Shown here: one piece after another, positions 42,830 through 55,221 of the stretch
Layout of the letters: each line of letters opens with the position of its first letter
Position numbering within the stretch: position 1 is the stretch's first letter
Assembly: GCA_951213105.1 (NCBI GenBank)
Contig: OX578136.1
Location: 156,247,178-156,311,177 of the forward strand
Length of the DNA: 64,000 bases
Direction of reading: 5' to 3'
DNA from: Amaurobius ferox
Lineage: Eukaryota > Arthropoda > Arachnida > Araneae > Amaurobiidae
The notes under the pieces: generated by a model
What the model saw: the letters and a program-made list of their open reading frames with translations, nothing else
Database searches by the model: none
Told to the model about the DNA's origin: nothing
Position numbers and translations under genes: made by a program

Positions 42830-43127
42830 GTTTTAATAACATTTGTTAGAATAGACAGAGAGAAATTTTATTTTCGCAAAATCTTTTATTGTTTTTTTTC
42901 CAGGAACTTGAAGAGAAACTTTAGAAGAGGATTTGTAGTTTAGATCGAAACAAACGAGTTGAAATAAAGATTAGCTTTTAAATTCAGAAAACAAAGTTAG
43001 TTTTCTCAGCAATTCTGTGTGCTGATTCTGTTTCTACTTTATAAATAATCCTGCCACACTTCTTTCATTTAGTTTTCTTCGGATTGGGTGAAAACAAGAC
43101 AATAAATATTTCTTCAGTGTTTAATAT

Positions 43128-43128
<1 letters not shown>
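42830..43128. other. AT-rich non-coding region
   Basis: Nothing recognised. Confidence 0.5.
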
Positions 43129-43196
<68 letters not shown>

Positions 43197-43254
43197 GCAG
43201 TGTGTATATATATATATATTCGTAGTGTATATATATATATATATATATATATAT
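43129..43254. repeat. (AT)n microsatellite, interrupted
   Basis: There are three AT runs, 43129-43194, 43205-43219 and 43227-43252, separated by TTCGCAGTGTG and TTCGTAGTG. The Tyr-Ile ORFs on both strands come from this tract. Confidence 0.93.
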
Positions 43255-43539
43255 TCGCAGAGTGTTACTACCATGCAAATTGTAGAGATTTTATATTCAG
43301 GTGAAAACACTATCACAATTTTTAAAATTGTGGTACATAGGGATAATTTTTATAAAAGTGTCAACAGCTATAAATAAAGCAAGGTCATATTATAAAGTTA
43401 TTTATGTTGAAAATAATACAATTATAAAAATTTCCCGTGATAATTTTGTCAGGAGAATCAATCGATAGGGCAAAGTACATAAATCAAATACCATTGATAC
43501 AATTATACGATATTGGAAAAAAATATAAAGCACCTTCTT

Positions 43540-43700
43540 TGCCTTTATATGTATAACCTTTATAAATAAAATTGAAAATCTGTCTGTCTTTCTGTGTGTT
43601 TTTCTGTCTGTCTCTCTGTTTATTTGTCCCATCATCACGGGAAAACGGTTGAAATTTTGTGGGTAGCCTTGAAATAGCCCCATTTAAAATTTAGTCTAAG
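43540..43700. repeat. Repeat R4 fragment with (TCTG)n
   Basis: It has CTGTCTGTCTTTCTGT...TTGTCCCATCATCACGGG followed by AACGGTTGAAATTTTGTGGG. It matches, in reverse, 59240-59370 (CCCGTGATGACGGGACAAAC). It is a shared dispersed element of unknown class. Confidence 0.6.
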
Positions 43701-44300
43701 CTTCTAGGTATATAATTAGTTGAATATACTTTAATTATGCATTTTAAATTTTTTATACATTATTCAATGTAAAACAACATTTCAAATAAAATGGTATTTC
43801 TATTTCATTCCCTTCATATTGTAAAAAATAAAAAGTAATATTTGCTTATGTATAATCCCTTCCTATCTCATTTGAACACAATTCAAAAATTTCGACTGCT
43901 AATTAAACTCGTGTAGTAAATAACGTGTTTGAGACTAAGCATTTATTAATAATACCGCCTTGTCCTTAATGTTAGGAGCAGATTTCGAAACCGTGTTTAT
44001 ATATATTATGTAAATGAAGAAAACCGATCATGCAGATCAACGACAATGGAGGGTCAGTCTCCGGATGAACTTGTTTGACTCCTCAGGATGAATGGCGAGC
44101 ATTGCAGGGATACCGCGCCTAAATTAGAATCGGAGACTTCCGCCAGTCTTCATTTGAAATCGCCCTGAATCAGTAGTCTCTAAAAAAATTGGGAAAAGGT
44201 ACCTTTGATTAAAAATTTCCCGTTTCAACCATCCACCAAATACATGCAGTGTTGTTTAAAATATTGTAGAAACCTCAAAATATGGCAAATATACTCATTT
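43701..44300. other. AT-rich non-coding region
   Basis: No gene recognised. Confidence 0.45.
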
Positions 44301-45345
44301 TTACTTTCTCTACATACAATGTATAAGGAAAGTATTATGATGGGGTGAAAATTCGAATTCGAGTATTCGACGGAAGAGAACGTTTAAAGCATTCCTGAGC
44401 TCGAATTGAACGTTTTTGAAGTGATATCTGTGTGTAAACGTATGTATGTATATAAACTAGGGTGTATGTATGACAATGTGTGTGTTAGTGTATGTATAAG
44501 TGTACGTTAGTGTGTATGCAAATGTGTGTTAGTGTGTGTGTCATTGTATGTAAGTGTGTGTTGGTGTTTTGTTGTTGTTGTTGTTGAAACCCAGACCGTC
44601 CGACCTACCAGAAAGGTGTAAGGTAACTGTTTGGACGGTCGGGAAGTGCCACCCAATTCAGACCGGAACCCAGTGGGGGAGGCATCCACAGGGACCGTAC
44701 CCTCCTTCCCCTACCACCAACCTCTCGGAAGGACTTTCGGACCCACATGTTTAACGTGATCGTACTCCGCATGAACACGGCGGCAGTTTTGGCAGTGGCT
44801 GGAATCGAACCCGGGCCTACCGAGTGCAACTCCAGCGCGCTAACCAATGGGCTACCGCGCCTCGTGTGTTAGTGTTAGTGTGTGTAAGTGTGTGTTAGTG
44901 TGTGTTAGTGTGTAGTGTGTGTTAGTGTGTAGTGTGTGTTAGTGTGTGTAAGTGTATGTGTAAGTGTATGTTAGTGACTGGGTAAGTCAGTGTGTGTAAG
45001 TAAATGTTAGTGTATGCGTGTCATTGAGTCTGTGGACGCGATATCTAACGAGCGAATGGAGCTATTCAGAAAAAATGTGGTACGATCATTACAATCACTT
45101 CAATCAATCAATCAGTGTATACCGGAACGCTACCTAAACACAATCACATGTTTGGAAGATCCTCATTTTCGAATGAATTTTTGAAAAAAGCATTAAAAAT
45201 CAGACTTTTTAATAATATTAAATAAATATTCATTTCATATGCAAATGTTTTATCAGAAAATCAATAGCACCCATTTTAGAACGTTAGCTTGATCGTTCTT
45301 GAGATTCAGCACTTTTTGGAAGCATTTATCGATAAAGTGATATAA
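44301..45345 (+). mobile_element. H1-family element, 3'-truncated, with SINE inserted in its microsatellite
   Basis: It starts TTACTTTCTCTACATACAAT with the inverted partner TATAAGGAAAGTA, then GATGGGG and the TCGAATTGAACG stretch. A long GTGTGTTAGTG microsatellite (about 44420-45020, with the SINE inside) and the body to about 45345 follow. No CAGAT hairpin end is found; the next H1 copy, in the other orientation, starts at 45357. Confidence 0.6.
44567..44863 (-). mobile_element. tRNA-derived SINE, minus strand
   Basis: The minus-strand head near 44863-44800 has GGTAGCCCATTGGTTAGCGC (A-box region) and CGGGTTCGATTCC (B box). The 3' end has the shared module (CCGACCGTCCAAAC...GGTCGGACGGTCTGGGTTTC) and a (CAA)n tail. 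The target duplication is GTGTGTTGGTG/GTGTGTTAGTG (44556-44566 and 44864-44874), with one mismatch. It is the same family as 4971-5247. Confidence 0.85.
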
Positions 45346-45356
45346 AATTAAAAAAA

Positions 45357-47510
45357 TGGATGTGGACAGCGCATGACTTTCATTATATAATGCAACGGAT
45401 TTACTCCTTTTTATAGTAAAAAAATAATGTATAAAATCCACGGTACTGTGTTTTTAACATTGAATTGCACATTTGGCGATTTTCCGGATGACAACATGCA
45501 AAAGTATTTCAAAGTACCCAATTAACTTATATTTCGCGCAACTCTAAATAAACAATTTTTAATAATTATAGCATCCTCAATAAGCGACATAGCTCATATA
45601 TTAAAATATTTTAATAATTAATTCATCAATTAGGGGTCATTTTCATTAATTTAGCGTCATTCTGCAATTTTGACGATATTTTCGTCGCTCTGGGGCGAAA
45701 TATTGTCAAGTTGGCGGTACTTTGCCAGATTATTAGCCAAGTTTGTCAAACGCATTACCAAGTGTTACAGTCAAACGGAGAGATGGGAATTTCCCATATA
45801 AACTAGAAGATATACCCGTCATATGATGGAAATCAGAATTTGCGAGACATTAATTCCCATTTGGAGTCAGTTTTATCAATTTGGCGACATTTTTGTCATT
45901 TTGGCACTATTTAAAATAGTCGCCAAGTTGGCGAGGTCCCTCTAAATTCCTGGCTAAACTTTACAGACAGACGAAGAACTAGGTTATTCTTATTGTTTAC
46001 TCCTATGTTCTTTCCAATATACTGAACTTTCATTAATTTCAATCATTTTCAATCAGAATTTTTATCAATTAGGTGACATTTTCGGCAATTTGGCAACATT
46101 TAAAAAATCAGCAATTTGTAGATATTCCGACAAATTCGTTATCAAAATTTTGCCAATCATTACGGACGGAAAAATAGGTTATTCTTATAGTAGTGTGGCG
46201 ATTGTGCGTCGCCGGGCCCCGAACCAGGGACCTGATGCTTCGTAGACCGACATTATAATCACTGAGCAAAAGCTAGCTCCTCCTCTGTTCTTATAATTCG
46301 GGAACAGGCTCTAAACATCTTTGATCAGATGTCTTTGCTGCCGCACACTCCCTCTGCTAATGAGGAATGCCGGGAGGCGTGTCGCCTCGGCATGACGGAC
46401 AGCCGTGGTCAACCAGGAAGGGAGTGTCAAGGCTTCTGACTCCGTGTGGTGCTGCCATCTCGTACTGAGTGGTGAAGTCGTTGGAAAGGAAGGTTGCGTG
46501 TTTCAAACGTCCAGTCATCATTGTGGCGATTGTGCGTCGTCGGGCCCCGAACCAGGGACCTGATGCTTCGTAGACCGACATTATAATCACTGAGCAAAAG
46601 CTAGCTCCTCCTCTGTTCTTATTATTCGGGAACAGGCTCCAAGCATCTTTGATCAGATGTCTTTGCTGCCGCAGTAGATTCTTATATTATTTCCAAGATA
46701 TTGAATTTTCGTCGATTACTCGGCATTTTCACTGATTTAGCGTCATTTTTATCAATTTGGCGACATTTCCATTAACTTGGCAACATATTTAAAAAGTCGC
46801 CAAGTTGGAGATATTCCGCAAATTCGTCGCCAAACGTATTGAACGGAAAAATAAATTATTCTTACTGCAGATAAATGACTAGTGGCGTCCAAATACAAAA
46901 GTATTACCCATAGTGTCTTCTCTCGTGAATGGAACGAGCTAGATACACTACAATGATATCAGCAAAATTATCGCATGATAGTATGTATGAAAGTAAACAT
47001 ATTTTAATATAGCTAATATATTTTTTATTTTATGAGACTTTTTGATAAATGTATTTGAAAAATGTGCAATATCTCGAGAACGGTTCATACTAGCGTTCTA
47101 AAATGTATGTCAATCATTTTCTAATGAAAAATTGTATAAGGAATGACTATCGGCGTAACTTTATTAAAGTTTATGATTTTGTGATGATTTTTTCAATATT
47201 TCTCTCCAAAATTTAGGGGGGTCTGAACATACGATTGCGTTTAAAAACAATAGGCTTCCAGTATTCACGGATTGTAATTTTTGTTCTAAATTTCGTTCGA
47301 ATCGCTCCATTCTTTCGTAAGATATCATCTCCAAACACACACACATACATACAATACACGCACACACACATATATATTAGTTGAAAAACGTTTGTTTAGT
47401 GTTCAGGAATGTTTCAAACGTGCTCTCCGGTCGAAAACTTGAATTCGGATTTTCCACCCTATCGCAATTCTTTCCTTATACATTATACTATATATAAGGA
47501 AAATAATATC
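45357..47510 (-). mobile_element. H1-family element (reverse), expanded, interrupted by a TRIM-like element
   Basis: The 3' end is degenerate (ATGGATGTGGACAGCGCAT at about 45357). The body has two or more internal repetitions of the GGCGACATT/CGCCAA block (45640-46190 and 46674-46840). The 5' inverted pair lies at 47470-47505. The 480-bp element at 46194-46673 is inserted in it. It is longer than the usual copies even without that insertion (about 1.67 kb). Confidence 0.62.
46194..46673. mobile_element. TRIM-like element: 152-bp terminal direct repeats carrying a tRNA-like sequence
   Basis: Two direct repeats of exactly 152 bp (46194-46345 and 46522-46673) start TGTGGCGATTGTGCGTCG and end TTTGCTGCCGCA, so TG...CA as in LTRs. 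They flank a 176-bp middle. The flanks share GTAG (46190-46193 and 46674-46677). Related H1 copies show the uninterrupted sequence (TTATAGTAGATAC). In reverse, each repeat contains a tRNA-like stretch: A-box-like TTGCTCAGTGATTA and B-box GGTTCGGGGCC. No gene and no obvious primer-binding site or polypurine tract is present. The ORF 46357-46590 (reverse) is not convincing. Confidence 0.72.
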
Positions 47511-49550
47511 ATTGTTGCCTCCATTGTTGCCACCATTTCTTAATAACACGTTTTTTTTTTGCTCTCAAATTCTAATTATTTATATGCATATCTCCTCTCT
47601 CCTCAAACGATACACATGTGCCAAGCTGTCGTTTGGTCTGGGTTTTCAACACTTCAACACATGTGCCAAGTTTCATGGCTGCAGCTCAATGTTTTATGGG
47701 TGCATGTGTTTTTTTGCAACGGAGTATATTATCATTTAAATTTTCATTGAAAACCCCTTTAAAATCTTACCGAATGACTTTCAATAAAATTATGCCAACC
47801 ACCAGAAATTCTATCTGATTCCATATAATTCAAAATTTCATAAATAATTGAGATAAAGGAAAATACAGTTATTGAAATGAGTACCTTTAAATTAATAAGA
47901 ACTTCAATTAATTTCAATGACGGTATGTTTTAATACTATCATTCCAAACTTGAAATATAGATATTCTGCGATTTTTCTACGAACTCCATCTTCCAAAATA
48001 AATTTTGCTGTTATATTTCATTCTTAATATGTATGAAAAGACTGTAGTTTTAAATAGTTAAGTTTCCAGACAATTCCGTATAAATTAAATACTTCAAAGG
48101 AAACGAAGAAAGACATATATGTCACAAATTTAATGACAGGATGATTCAATGGGGAGTAAAATAAAAGCTAGTACGATTCAATGCAGTAATGCATGTTAAA
48201 TTTATTGAATACACTTTTCTCATATATAGATGGTATATTGTATGTAATTAGTAGTCACGAGAAAACTGTTTAAAGTGCTTTTTAATTATCGATTAAACTC
48301 ATAATCTTAATATTTTGAATTTGAGCAAACTGTGCAAACATTACACTAAATCAAATTGCTACATAAATCATGAACTTCCACAACTTTTTTGTATAAAGCA
48401 CGCATATGTATATGTGAGACCAGAAATAGATCTCACATGTGTTTTGGTGAGACAGTTTTATGTGCATATTTATTGCGTCCGAAACATCGAACAATACTTG
48501 TAGTCTGGATGTCGCCAAGGTTTACAGCAAACCATAAATTTAGGAGCGCCAAGACAGAGGGGGGTCGATCGGGCCCTTACGAAGTTGCGAAGTAGTTTCA
48601 TTGGATAAAGATTAACCAATAGAAAATGGACTTGTTGCGTCACTCTCAATGTTGCAAAATTAAAGAAAAGTGGGGGAGTGACACCCCTGAGACAGAGGGA
48701 ACCACAACCTGTGACCGAAGAAGGACACTAAGAGCAGACTTGTACAGACAGCTTCGAGAGATGACTTAATAACTACCAGGCAGATAACTTGGAGGCGATG
48801 ACTTAATAACGACACTTGTGCTAATACTCGGGCGGCATTGTGACTTGTGCAGATACTACAGAGATGACTTGATATACTAAGAGAATGAAATAAGTGTGAG
48901 TGTTGGAGTCAGCAGTACAATATGATCGACGAAGTTACGAGTGGATGCATTACACTACGAGTTAATGCTAATAACAAAGACGACATCAAATACGTGCTGC
49001 TAACAAAGTCCAAGACAGACTTGGAGCTATGTGTTCCTCGAAAAAATATCTAGGTCTAAACAAATATATTAGGCAAGTTAGGTGGTCTCACATGTTCCCC
49101 CGCCAAAACTAATAATTAATTGTGTAATGAATTAATAAGTGTTTATGTTGTTAATAAATGTTTTATTGTTAAAGTTTAAATGGTGTGATCCACTTAGTAA
49201 CATATTAATTAATATTCTTTTACAGAATTCGCTCGAAAGTTAAATAATTGGAGGGTTATTGCGAACACAACGTAGTAGTAAAATAAATGTTAATTATAAC
49301 TTTAAGTTCCTCTTTTCTTATCAGTTCCCACAGTATGCCTCTTTTATACAAGTAAGTTGTAGAAGTTCGTATGCAAGCATTATAATGTTTAGCAGCAAAT
49401 CGCAGATGAGATTTCATATATTTATTAAATAACTAGCTATATACCCCCCCCTCCCCGTTCTTCGTATATAATATACGGAATATATAATACAAAGATATTT
49501 AATTCGTTAACTTGATAACTTAATATTACCACTCATTACAAAGCAAATAA
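47511..49550. other. AT-rich non-coding region
   Basis: No supported gene. The stretch 48640-49100 is somewhat less AT-rich and has repeated GATGACTTAATAAC phrases (48759, 48798) and a CCTGAGACAGAGGGAACC start. It may be an LTR or leader fragment. At 49433-49490 there is a CTAGCTATATACCCCC...TTCTTCGTATA phrase related to the units at 56.4 kb. Confidence 0.4.
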
Positions 49551-49977
49551 TCTGATGTGGGCAGCACATGACTTTACTTATATAATGCAATGTATTTACT
49601 CATTTTACAGTAAAAAAATAATGTATAAGATCCACGGTACTGAGTTTTTACGGATAAATTGTACATTTGGTAATTTTTCGGATGGCAACATGTAAAACAA
49701 TTTCGAAGTACCCAATTAACTTATATTTCGCGCAACTCTAAATAAACAATTAACATATTGACAGCATCCTCAATAAACGACATAGTTCATGTATTAAAAT
49801 ATTTTAATAATTAATTCATCAGTTAGGCGTCATTTTCATTAATTTAGCGTCATTTTGCAATTTTCACAATATTTTCGTCAAACTGGGATGAAATATCGCC
49901 ACGTACGTCGCTAGATTATTCGCCAAGTTCGCCAAATGCATCAGGAAGTTTTACAAACAAACGGAGAGAAAAGCATT
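49551..49977 (-). mobile_element. H1-family element, 3' part (interrupted by H2; continues at 52746)
   Basis: It starts with ATCTGATGTGGGCAGCACATG at 49555 and stops at the H2 insertion at 49977. Alignment with the copy at 45357 shows that the sequence resumes at 52746 (TTTATATAAG... against CCCATATAAACTAG...). Confidence 0.72.
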
Positions 49978-50482
49978 TTAACACTTTACAACATAGTTGA
50001 AAACTGTTTATGACTTTGTTCATTCTGTCTGTTCGTTAGCACGATAACTGCCGTAAAAATGACTTTATCAAAATGAAATTTTAGTATGTTTTTCAGACAG
50101 TCTGTCGGACCTATGGGAATATAAATAAATAATATCACCCAATTAGTTTTTTATTGAACCCGGATTGAAAAGATGAAATACATTGAACCCTATGGGACCT
50201 AATTTTTCAAACATTTTTTAGGCAAATTTAAAATTTACAAAATGCTTCGAAATTTTTAGAAAATATTCACATTATCCCATAAAATATATAAAACAAATTC
50301 AGTAAAATATGTTAAGTAGTTTTCTAATTAAAAATTACTTAATATAGGGAAAAAAACAAATTCAATTAAATTCTGACTTTTGGGATATCCACCAGAAATG
50401 AAAGAGAGATATATTGTATAATAAATATCTTTCCAAGAGTTAAATCATTTTGTATATGAGAGAGGGTTCACATTTTAAAAAA

Positions 50483-51408
50483 ATCTGATGTGGGCAACAC
50501 ATGACTTTCCTTATATAATATAATGAATTTACTACTTTTAAAGTAAAAAATTAAGTTTTTCTTATAGTAGATACTAATATTCTTTCCAATATATTGAATT
50601 TTCGTCATTTGAATTAGTCGTCATTTTCATTGATTTAGCGTCATTTTTATCCATTTGGCGAGATTTTCGTTAATTTGGCAACATTTCAAAAAGTCGCCAA
50701 GTTGGTGACATACCGCCAAATTCGTCGCCAAAATCTCGCCAAGCGTTATGGACGAAGAAATAAGTTGTTCTTACAGCAGATAAATTATTATTGGCGTTCA
50801 AATATAAAAGTATTACTCAAATTATCTTTTTTCCTGAATGGAACGAGCTAGTTCCACGAGAATGATGTCACCAAATTTATTGCATGATATTACATATGAA
50901 AATATGAAAAGTGAACATGTTTCTCAATAGGAAATATTTTTTTTTTCATTTTATATGACTTTTTAATAATTTTTTTGATAAATGTGCAATATCTCGAGAA
51001 CGGTTCATGTTAGCGTTCTAAAATTTTTGTCAATCGTTTTCTAATGAAAATTTACATAAGAAATGTCTATTTGCGTAACTTTATTAGTGGTTTTGTTTTT
51101 TGATGATTTTTTCAAAATTTTATTCAAAAATTTAGGGGGGGTTCTGAACATTCGATTACGTATAAAACCAATAAGCTTCCAGTGTTTACGGATTGTGGTT
51201 TTTGTACCAAATTTGGTTCGAATCGGTCCAATCGTTCGTCAGTTATCGGCACCACAGACTCACTGACACACACACAGACATCACTTCAAAAATGTTTGAT
51301 TCGTGATCAGCGATGCTCGAAACGTGCTCTCCCATCGAAAACTCGATTTCGAATTTTCGACCCCGTCACAATACTTTCCTTATACATTATGTATATAAGG
51401 AAAGTAAT
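50483..51408 (-). mobile_element. H1-family element (reverse), nested in H2
   Basis: The 3' hairpin end is at 50483 (ATCTGATGTGGGCAACACAT), a short CA tract at 51265-51280, and the terminal inverted pair CTTTCCTTATACATTATGTA...GGAAAGTA at 51375-51408. Nearly full length. Confidence 0.78.
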
Positions 51409-51900
51409 AAATTTGGTAGATAACAATTTTTCAATTTTTTTTTTAATTTTATATAACTCTTCATGATATACTTATTTGATGGCATTTTTAATGCACTTTC
51501 CTACGTCCTAGAGAGTTAAAATTTGGTACACAGGTTAAATTTGTTGAACATTTTATTCTACAAAAATTTGGTGGATCTTTAAATATAGATCATACATTTT
51601 TTTCGAATTGGCCTGCGAATAATCCCCGTTCACTTCTATAAATCAATGTTGTAATATTGTTAAAAATTCTGATGTGGGCAGCACATGTCTTTCCCTGCAG
51701 ACTCATATTCACGTTCTCTTTATTTCTTCAATAATAATTTGAATTTATCTGCACAAAATGACAGCCATTAGTATTTTAAATGACATTGAATTTGCACGTT
51801 AAACTTAAATTTGGTTCTCATTTGAGAGCTGGACTTATTGTTAAAGGTGGCGTAGCAAAAACGCGAAAAAACTAGAATATCTCAAGAATGGCTAGTCTTA
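51409..51900. repeat. Repeat fragments, including a 3' end of the divergent H1 subfamily
   Basis: 51666-51710 is the reverse complement of the 3' end at 3790-3835 (TGATGTGGGCAGCACATG, then CTTTCCCTGCAGACTCATAT). The rest has tandem-like ATTTGGTA phrases similar to 3058-3510. It probably represents a truncated copy of that subfamily. Confidence 0.5.
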
Positions 51901-52745
51901 GAGTAATGGGGTTAGTGTTATTTAAGTTATTTTTAATTCATATTGAGTGTTGTATCCGTCCTATAACCACTTTATTTTTGCTTAAATTCTGTGCATCTAC
52001 ATACTGAAACAACGCAATTACAATATATTTGAGTTTAAATGATCATCCAAATTTGATTATTTCTACAACGAAGCCTATTTTTCACTTATGTAAAATGTAA
52101 ACAGCAAAATATGTAGAATGAGATGTATTAGAATTGCTGTATTTCTTTAACAAAAAATTATTTAGCCCATGAAGTCTGCATAGCTTATATGAATGAAATA
52201 TTCATAGATTTTACAAAGAGAAGGACGATTTTTTTCGATGAAGTTTTAAGCATAGAGTTTAATTACTTGTAGCTCCATGGTTTTAATTTTTAAATAAAAT
52301 AAATTATTATAGTATTGTAATGAATGAAATGAATGGGAAAATGTTATGAATGAAATGCTGTTTTTATAGAGAGATCCATGCGTGTTATTTTTTCTATGAT
52401 GCCATTTGAATGAATTTCAGTTGTTTTCGATGAAGTTTTCAAATATAATAAATTATCGTAGTATTATGATAGTTTTAAAAATATTACCGAGGAATGTATC
52501 GCATTTTAGAGATGTTTAAACCAGGCAATTTATATTTTAAGAATGAACAATTTATATATTAGAATGAAGTTCATTTTTTTCGATGAAGGTTTAAGTTTCC
52601 AAATATAATAAATTAATGTAGTATTGTGATAAGTTTTAAAATACTACCGAGGAATGTATTGCTTTTTAGACTTGTTTAAATAAAATTGCATTGAAGTTGG
52701 AAAGTGTTTCATACTCAATGCTTTAAGCATGATTGATCGTTCTTG

Positions 52746-53953
52746 TTTATATAAGAGAAGGTATGCCAGTCATATAGCAGAAATCAGAAATTGTGAAGCA
52801 TTCATTCACATTTGGAGTCATTTTTATCAATCTGACGATATTGTTGTCACTTTGACAACATTGAAATAGTCGCTAAGTCGACGAAACCCCTCTACATTTC
52901 TCTCCAAGCTTTACGGACGGACGGACGGAGAAATGACTTATTCTTATAGTCTACTCTTATGTTCTTTCCAAGATATTGAACTTAATTGGTTTTCATTTCA
53001 TTGATTTAGCGTCTGTTTTATCAATTTGGCAAATTTTTATAAATTGGGTGACATTTTTGTTAATTTCGCAACATTTAAAAAGTCACGAAGTTGGATATAT
53101 TCCGAAAAATTCGTTACCAAAATTTTGTCAAACGTTAAAGACGGAAATATAGGTTATTCCTATAGTAGATACTTATATTTTTTCTCAGATATTGAATTTT
53201 TGTCAATTAGTCGTAATTTTCATAGATTAGCGTCATTTATATTGGATATTTATATGAATTTATATGAATTTGGCGACATTTTCGCTAATATGGTAACATT
53301 TCAAAAATCGCCAAGTTGGCGACATTTCGGCAAATTCGTCGCCAAATAATATCCAAGCGTTATGGTCGGATAAATAAGTAATTTTTATAGTTGATAAATG
53401 GCTATTGGCGTTCAAATAAAAAAGTATTGCTCAAAGTATCTTTCTCTTATGAATGACACGAGCTAGATCCACGTGAATGATGTCACCAAATTTATCGCAT
53501 GATATTACATATGATAACAGTTGATAATTTTTTTATTTTATTTGATTTTTTGATACATTTATTTGAAAAATGTGCAATATCTCGAGAGCGGTTCAGGCTA
53601 GCGTTCTAAAGTTTATGTCAATCGTTTTCTAAGAACAAATTACATACGAAATAACTAATTGCGTTACTTTATTAACGGTTTTAATTGTTTAATGAATTTT
53701 TCAAATATCACTCGAAAATTTAGGGGGTTATGAACATTCGATACACATATACATAATTTCTCACACACACACACACAGAAACACACACACATACACACGT
53801 CACCTCAAAAACGTTTGATTCGTACTTAGGGTTCAAAAACGTTTGATTCGTATTGCTTGAAAAGTGCTATCCCGTCAAAAATTCGAATTCGAATTTTCGA
53901 CCCCGTCACAATACTTTCCTTATACATTATACTGTATATATATGGAAAGTAAT
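52746..53953 (-). mobile_element. H1-family element, 5' part (continuation of 49551-49977)
   Basis: It continues the interrupted copy and has the GGCGACATT/TCGCCAA blocks twice (about 52800-53100 and 53220-53345). A CA microsatellite lies at 53762-53796 and the 5' terminal inverted pair at 53918-53953. The ORF 53026-53349 comes from the duplicated block. Confidence 0.7.
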
Positions 53954-54115
53954 AATTAGCAAGTATCCTTTAATAGGCTGACATTGGCAATAAATAAATA
54001 GAAATATAGCCAATTTTAAGTCTTTTTAAATGCTGCCAAATTAAGGAAAGTCGCCAAATTGTCAAAAATAGTTTAATTAAAGAAAATGACGCAAAATTTA
54101 TGAAAATTTAATATT

Positions 54116-54254
54116 TTTACTTTGCTGATATACATAGAATAAAGTATAAGGAAATTACTGTGACGGTGTCGAAAATTCGATTTCGAGTTTTCGACAAGAG
54201 AGCACGTTTCAAGCATTCCTGATTATGAATCGAATATTTTTGAGGTGATATCTC

Positions 54255-54298
<44 letters not shown>

Positions 54299-55003
54299 TG
54301 TGAAAATATGCATATGTGTCAGTTAGTTTGTGGAGGAGAAGATATCTCACGAACGAATGAACTTTGGCACAAAAATTACGTTCCATGAATATTGGAAGCC
54401 TATTGTTTTAAAACACAATCGAATGTTCCAAACCCTTTAAATTTTCGAGTTAAATTTTGAAAAAATCATTAAAAGATCGAAACCTTTAATAAAGTTACGC
54501 TAATAGACATTTCTTATGAAATTTTTCCTTAAACGATTGACATGAACTTTAGAACTCTAGCATGAATCGTTCTCGAGATATTGCACATTTTTCCAATAAA
54601 TTTATCAAAAAATCCCCTAAATTAGAAAAGGATATTAACTGTTGAGAAACATGCTCACTTTCCGTATGTAATATCTTGCGATAAAGCTGATGACATCATT
54701 CTCGTGGATCTAGCTCGTTCCATTCATGAGAAAACATACTTTGAGTAATACTTTTGTGTTTGAACGCCAATAGTCATTTTTCTGCTATGAGAGAAACGTA
54801 TTTCTCCGTTCATAACGCTTGGCGAGAGTTTGGCGACGAATTTGGAGGAATGTCGCCAACTTGGCGACGGTTTTAAATGTTGTCAGATTAAAAAATCTTG
54901 CCAAATTGATAAAAATGACGTCAAATCAATTAAAATGGCGATTAATTGACGAAAATTTAATATCTTGGAAAGAATATAAGTATCAACTATAAGAATAACC
55001 TTT
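54116..55003 (+). mobile_element. H1-family element, 5' part (interrupted by another H1; ends at 56052)
   Basis: It starts TTACTTTGCTGATATACATA with AAGTATAAGGAAATTA. The (TG)n tract is at 54257-54303. The body runs to AAGAATAACC at 55000, where a T-run takes the next copy. The remaining 3' end is at 55981-56052. Confidence 0.75.
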
Positions 55004-55162
55004 TTACTTTTCTTATATACATAATGTATAAGGAAAGTATTGTGACGGGGTCGAAAATTTGAATTCGAGTTTTCGACGGGAGAGCACGTTTCAAGCATCC
55101 CTGATCACGAATCAAACATTTTTGAATTGATGTCTGTGTGTGTGTGTGTGTGTTTGTGTTTG

Positions 55163-55221
<59 letters not shown>

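Larger units (their letters stand above)
49978..52745 (+). mobile_element. H2-family element, itself interrupted by an H1 copy
   Basis: It begins TTAACACTTTACAACATAG at 49978 with a (TCTG) remnant at 50025. The body runs to about 50340 and resumes near 51925 (AATTCATATTGAGTGTTGTATCCGTC). It ends with the hairpin CAATGCTTTAAGCATGATTGATCGTTCTTG at 52716-52745. The H1 copy 50483-51408 and more repeat fragments (51410-51900) sit inside it. It lies within the H1 copy 49551/52746, giving three layers. Confidence 0.72.

Noticed and set aside
43065..43377. Tyr-Ile repeat ORFs on both strands
   Set aside because: They arise from the (AT)n microsatellite.
44800..44863. Possible tRNA gene on the minus strand
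   Set aside because: For the same reason: it is the head of a SINE with an 11-bp duplication and the shared 3' module.
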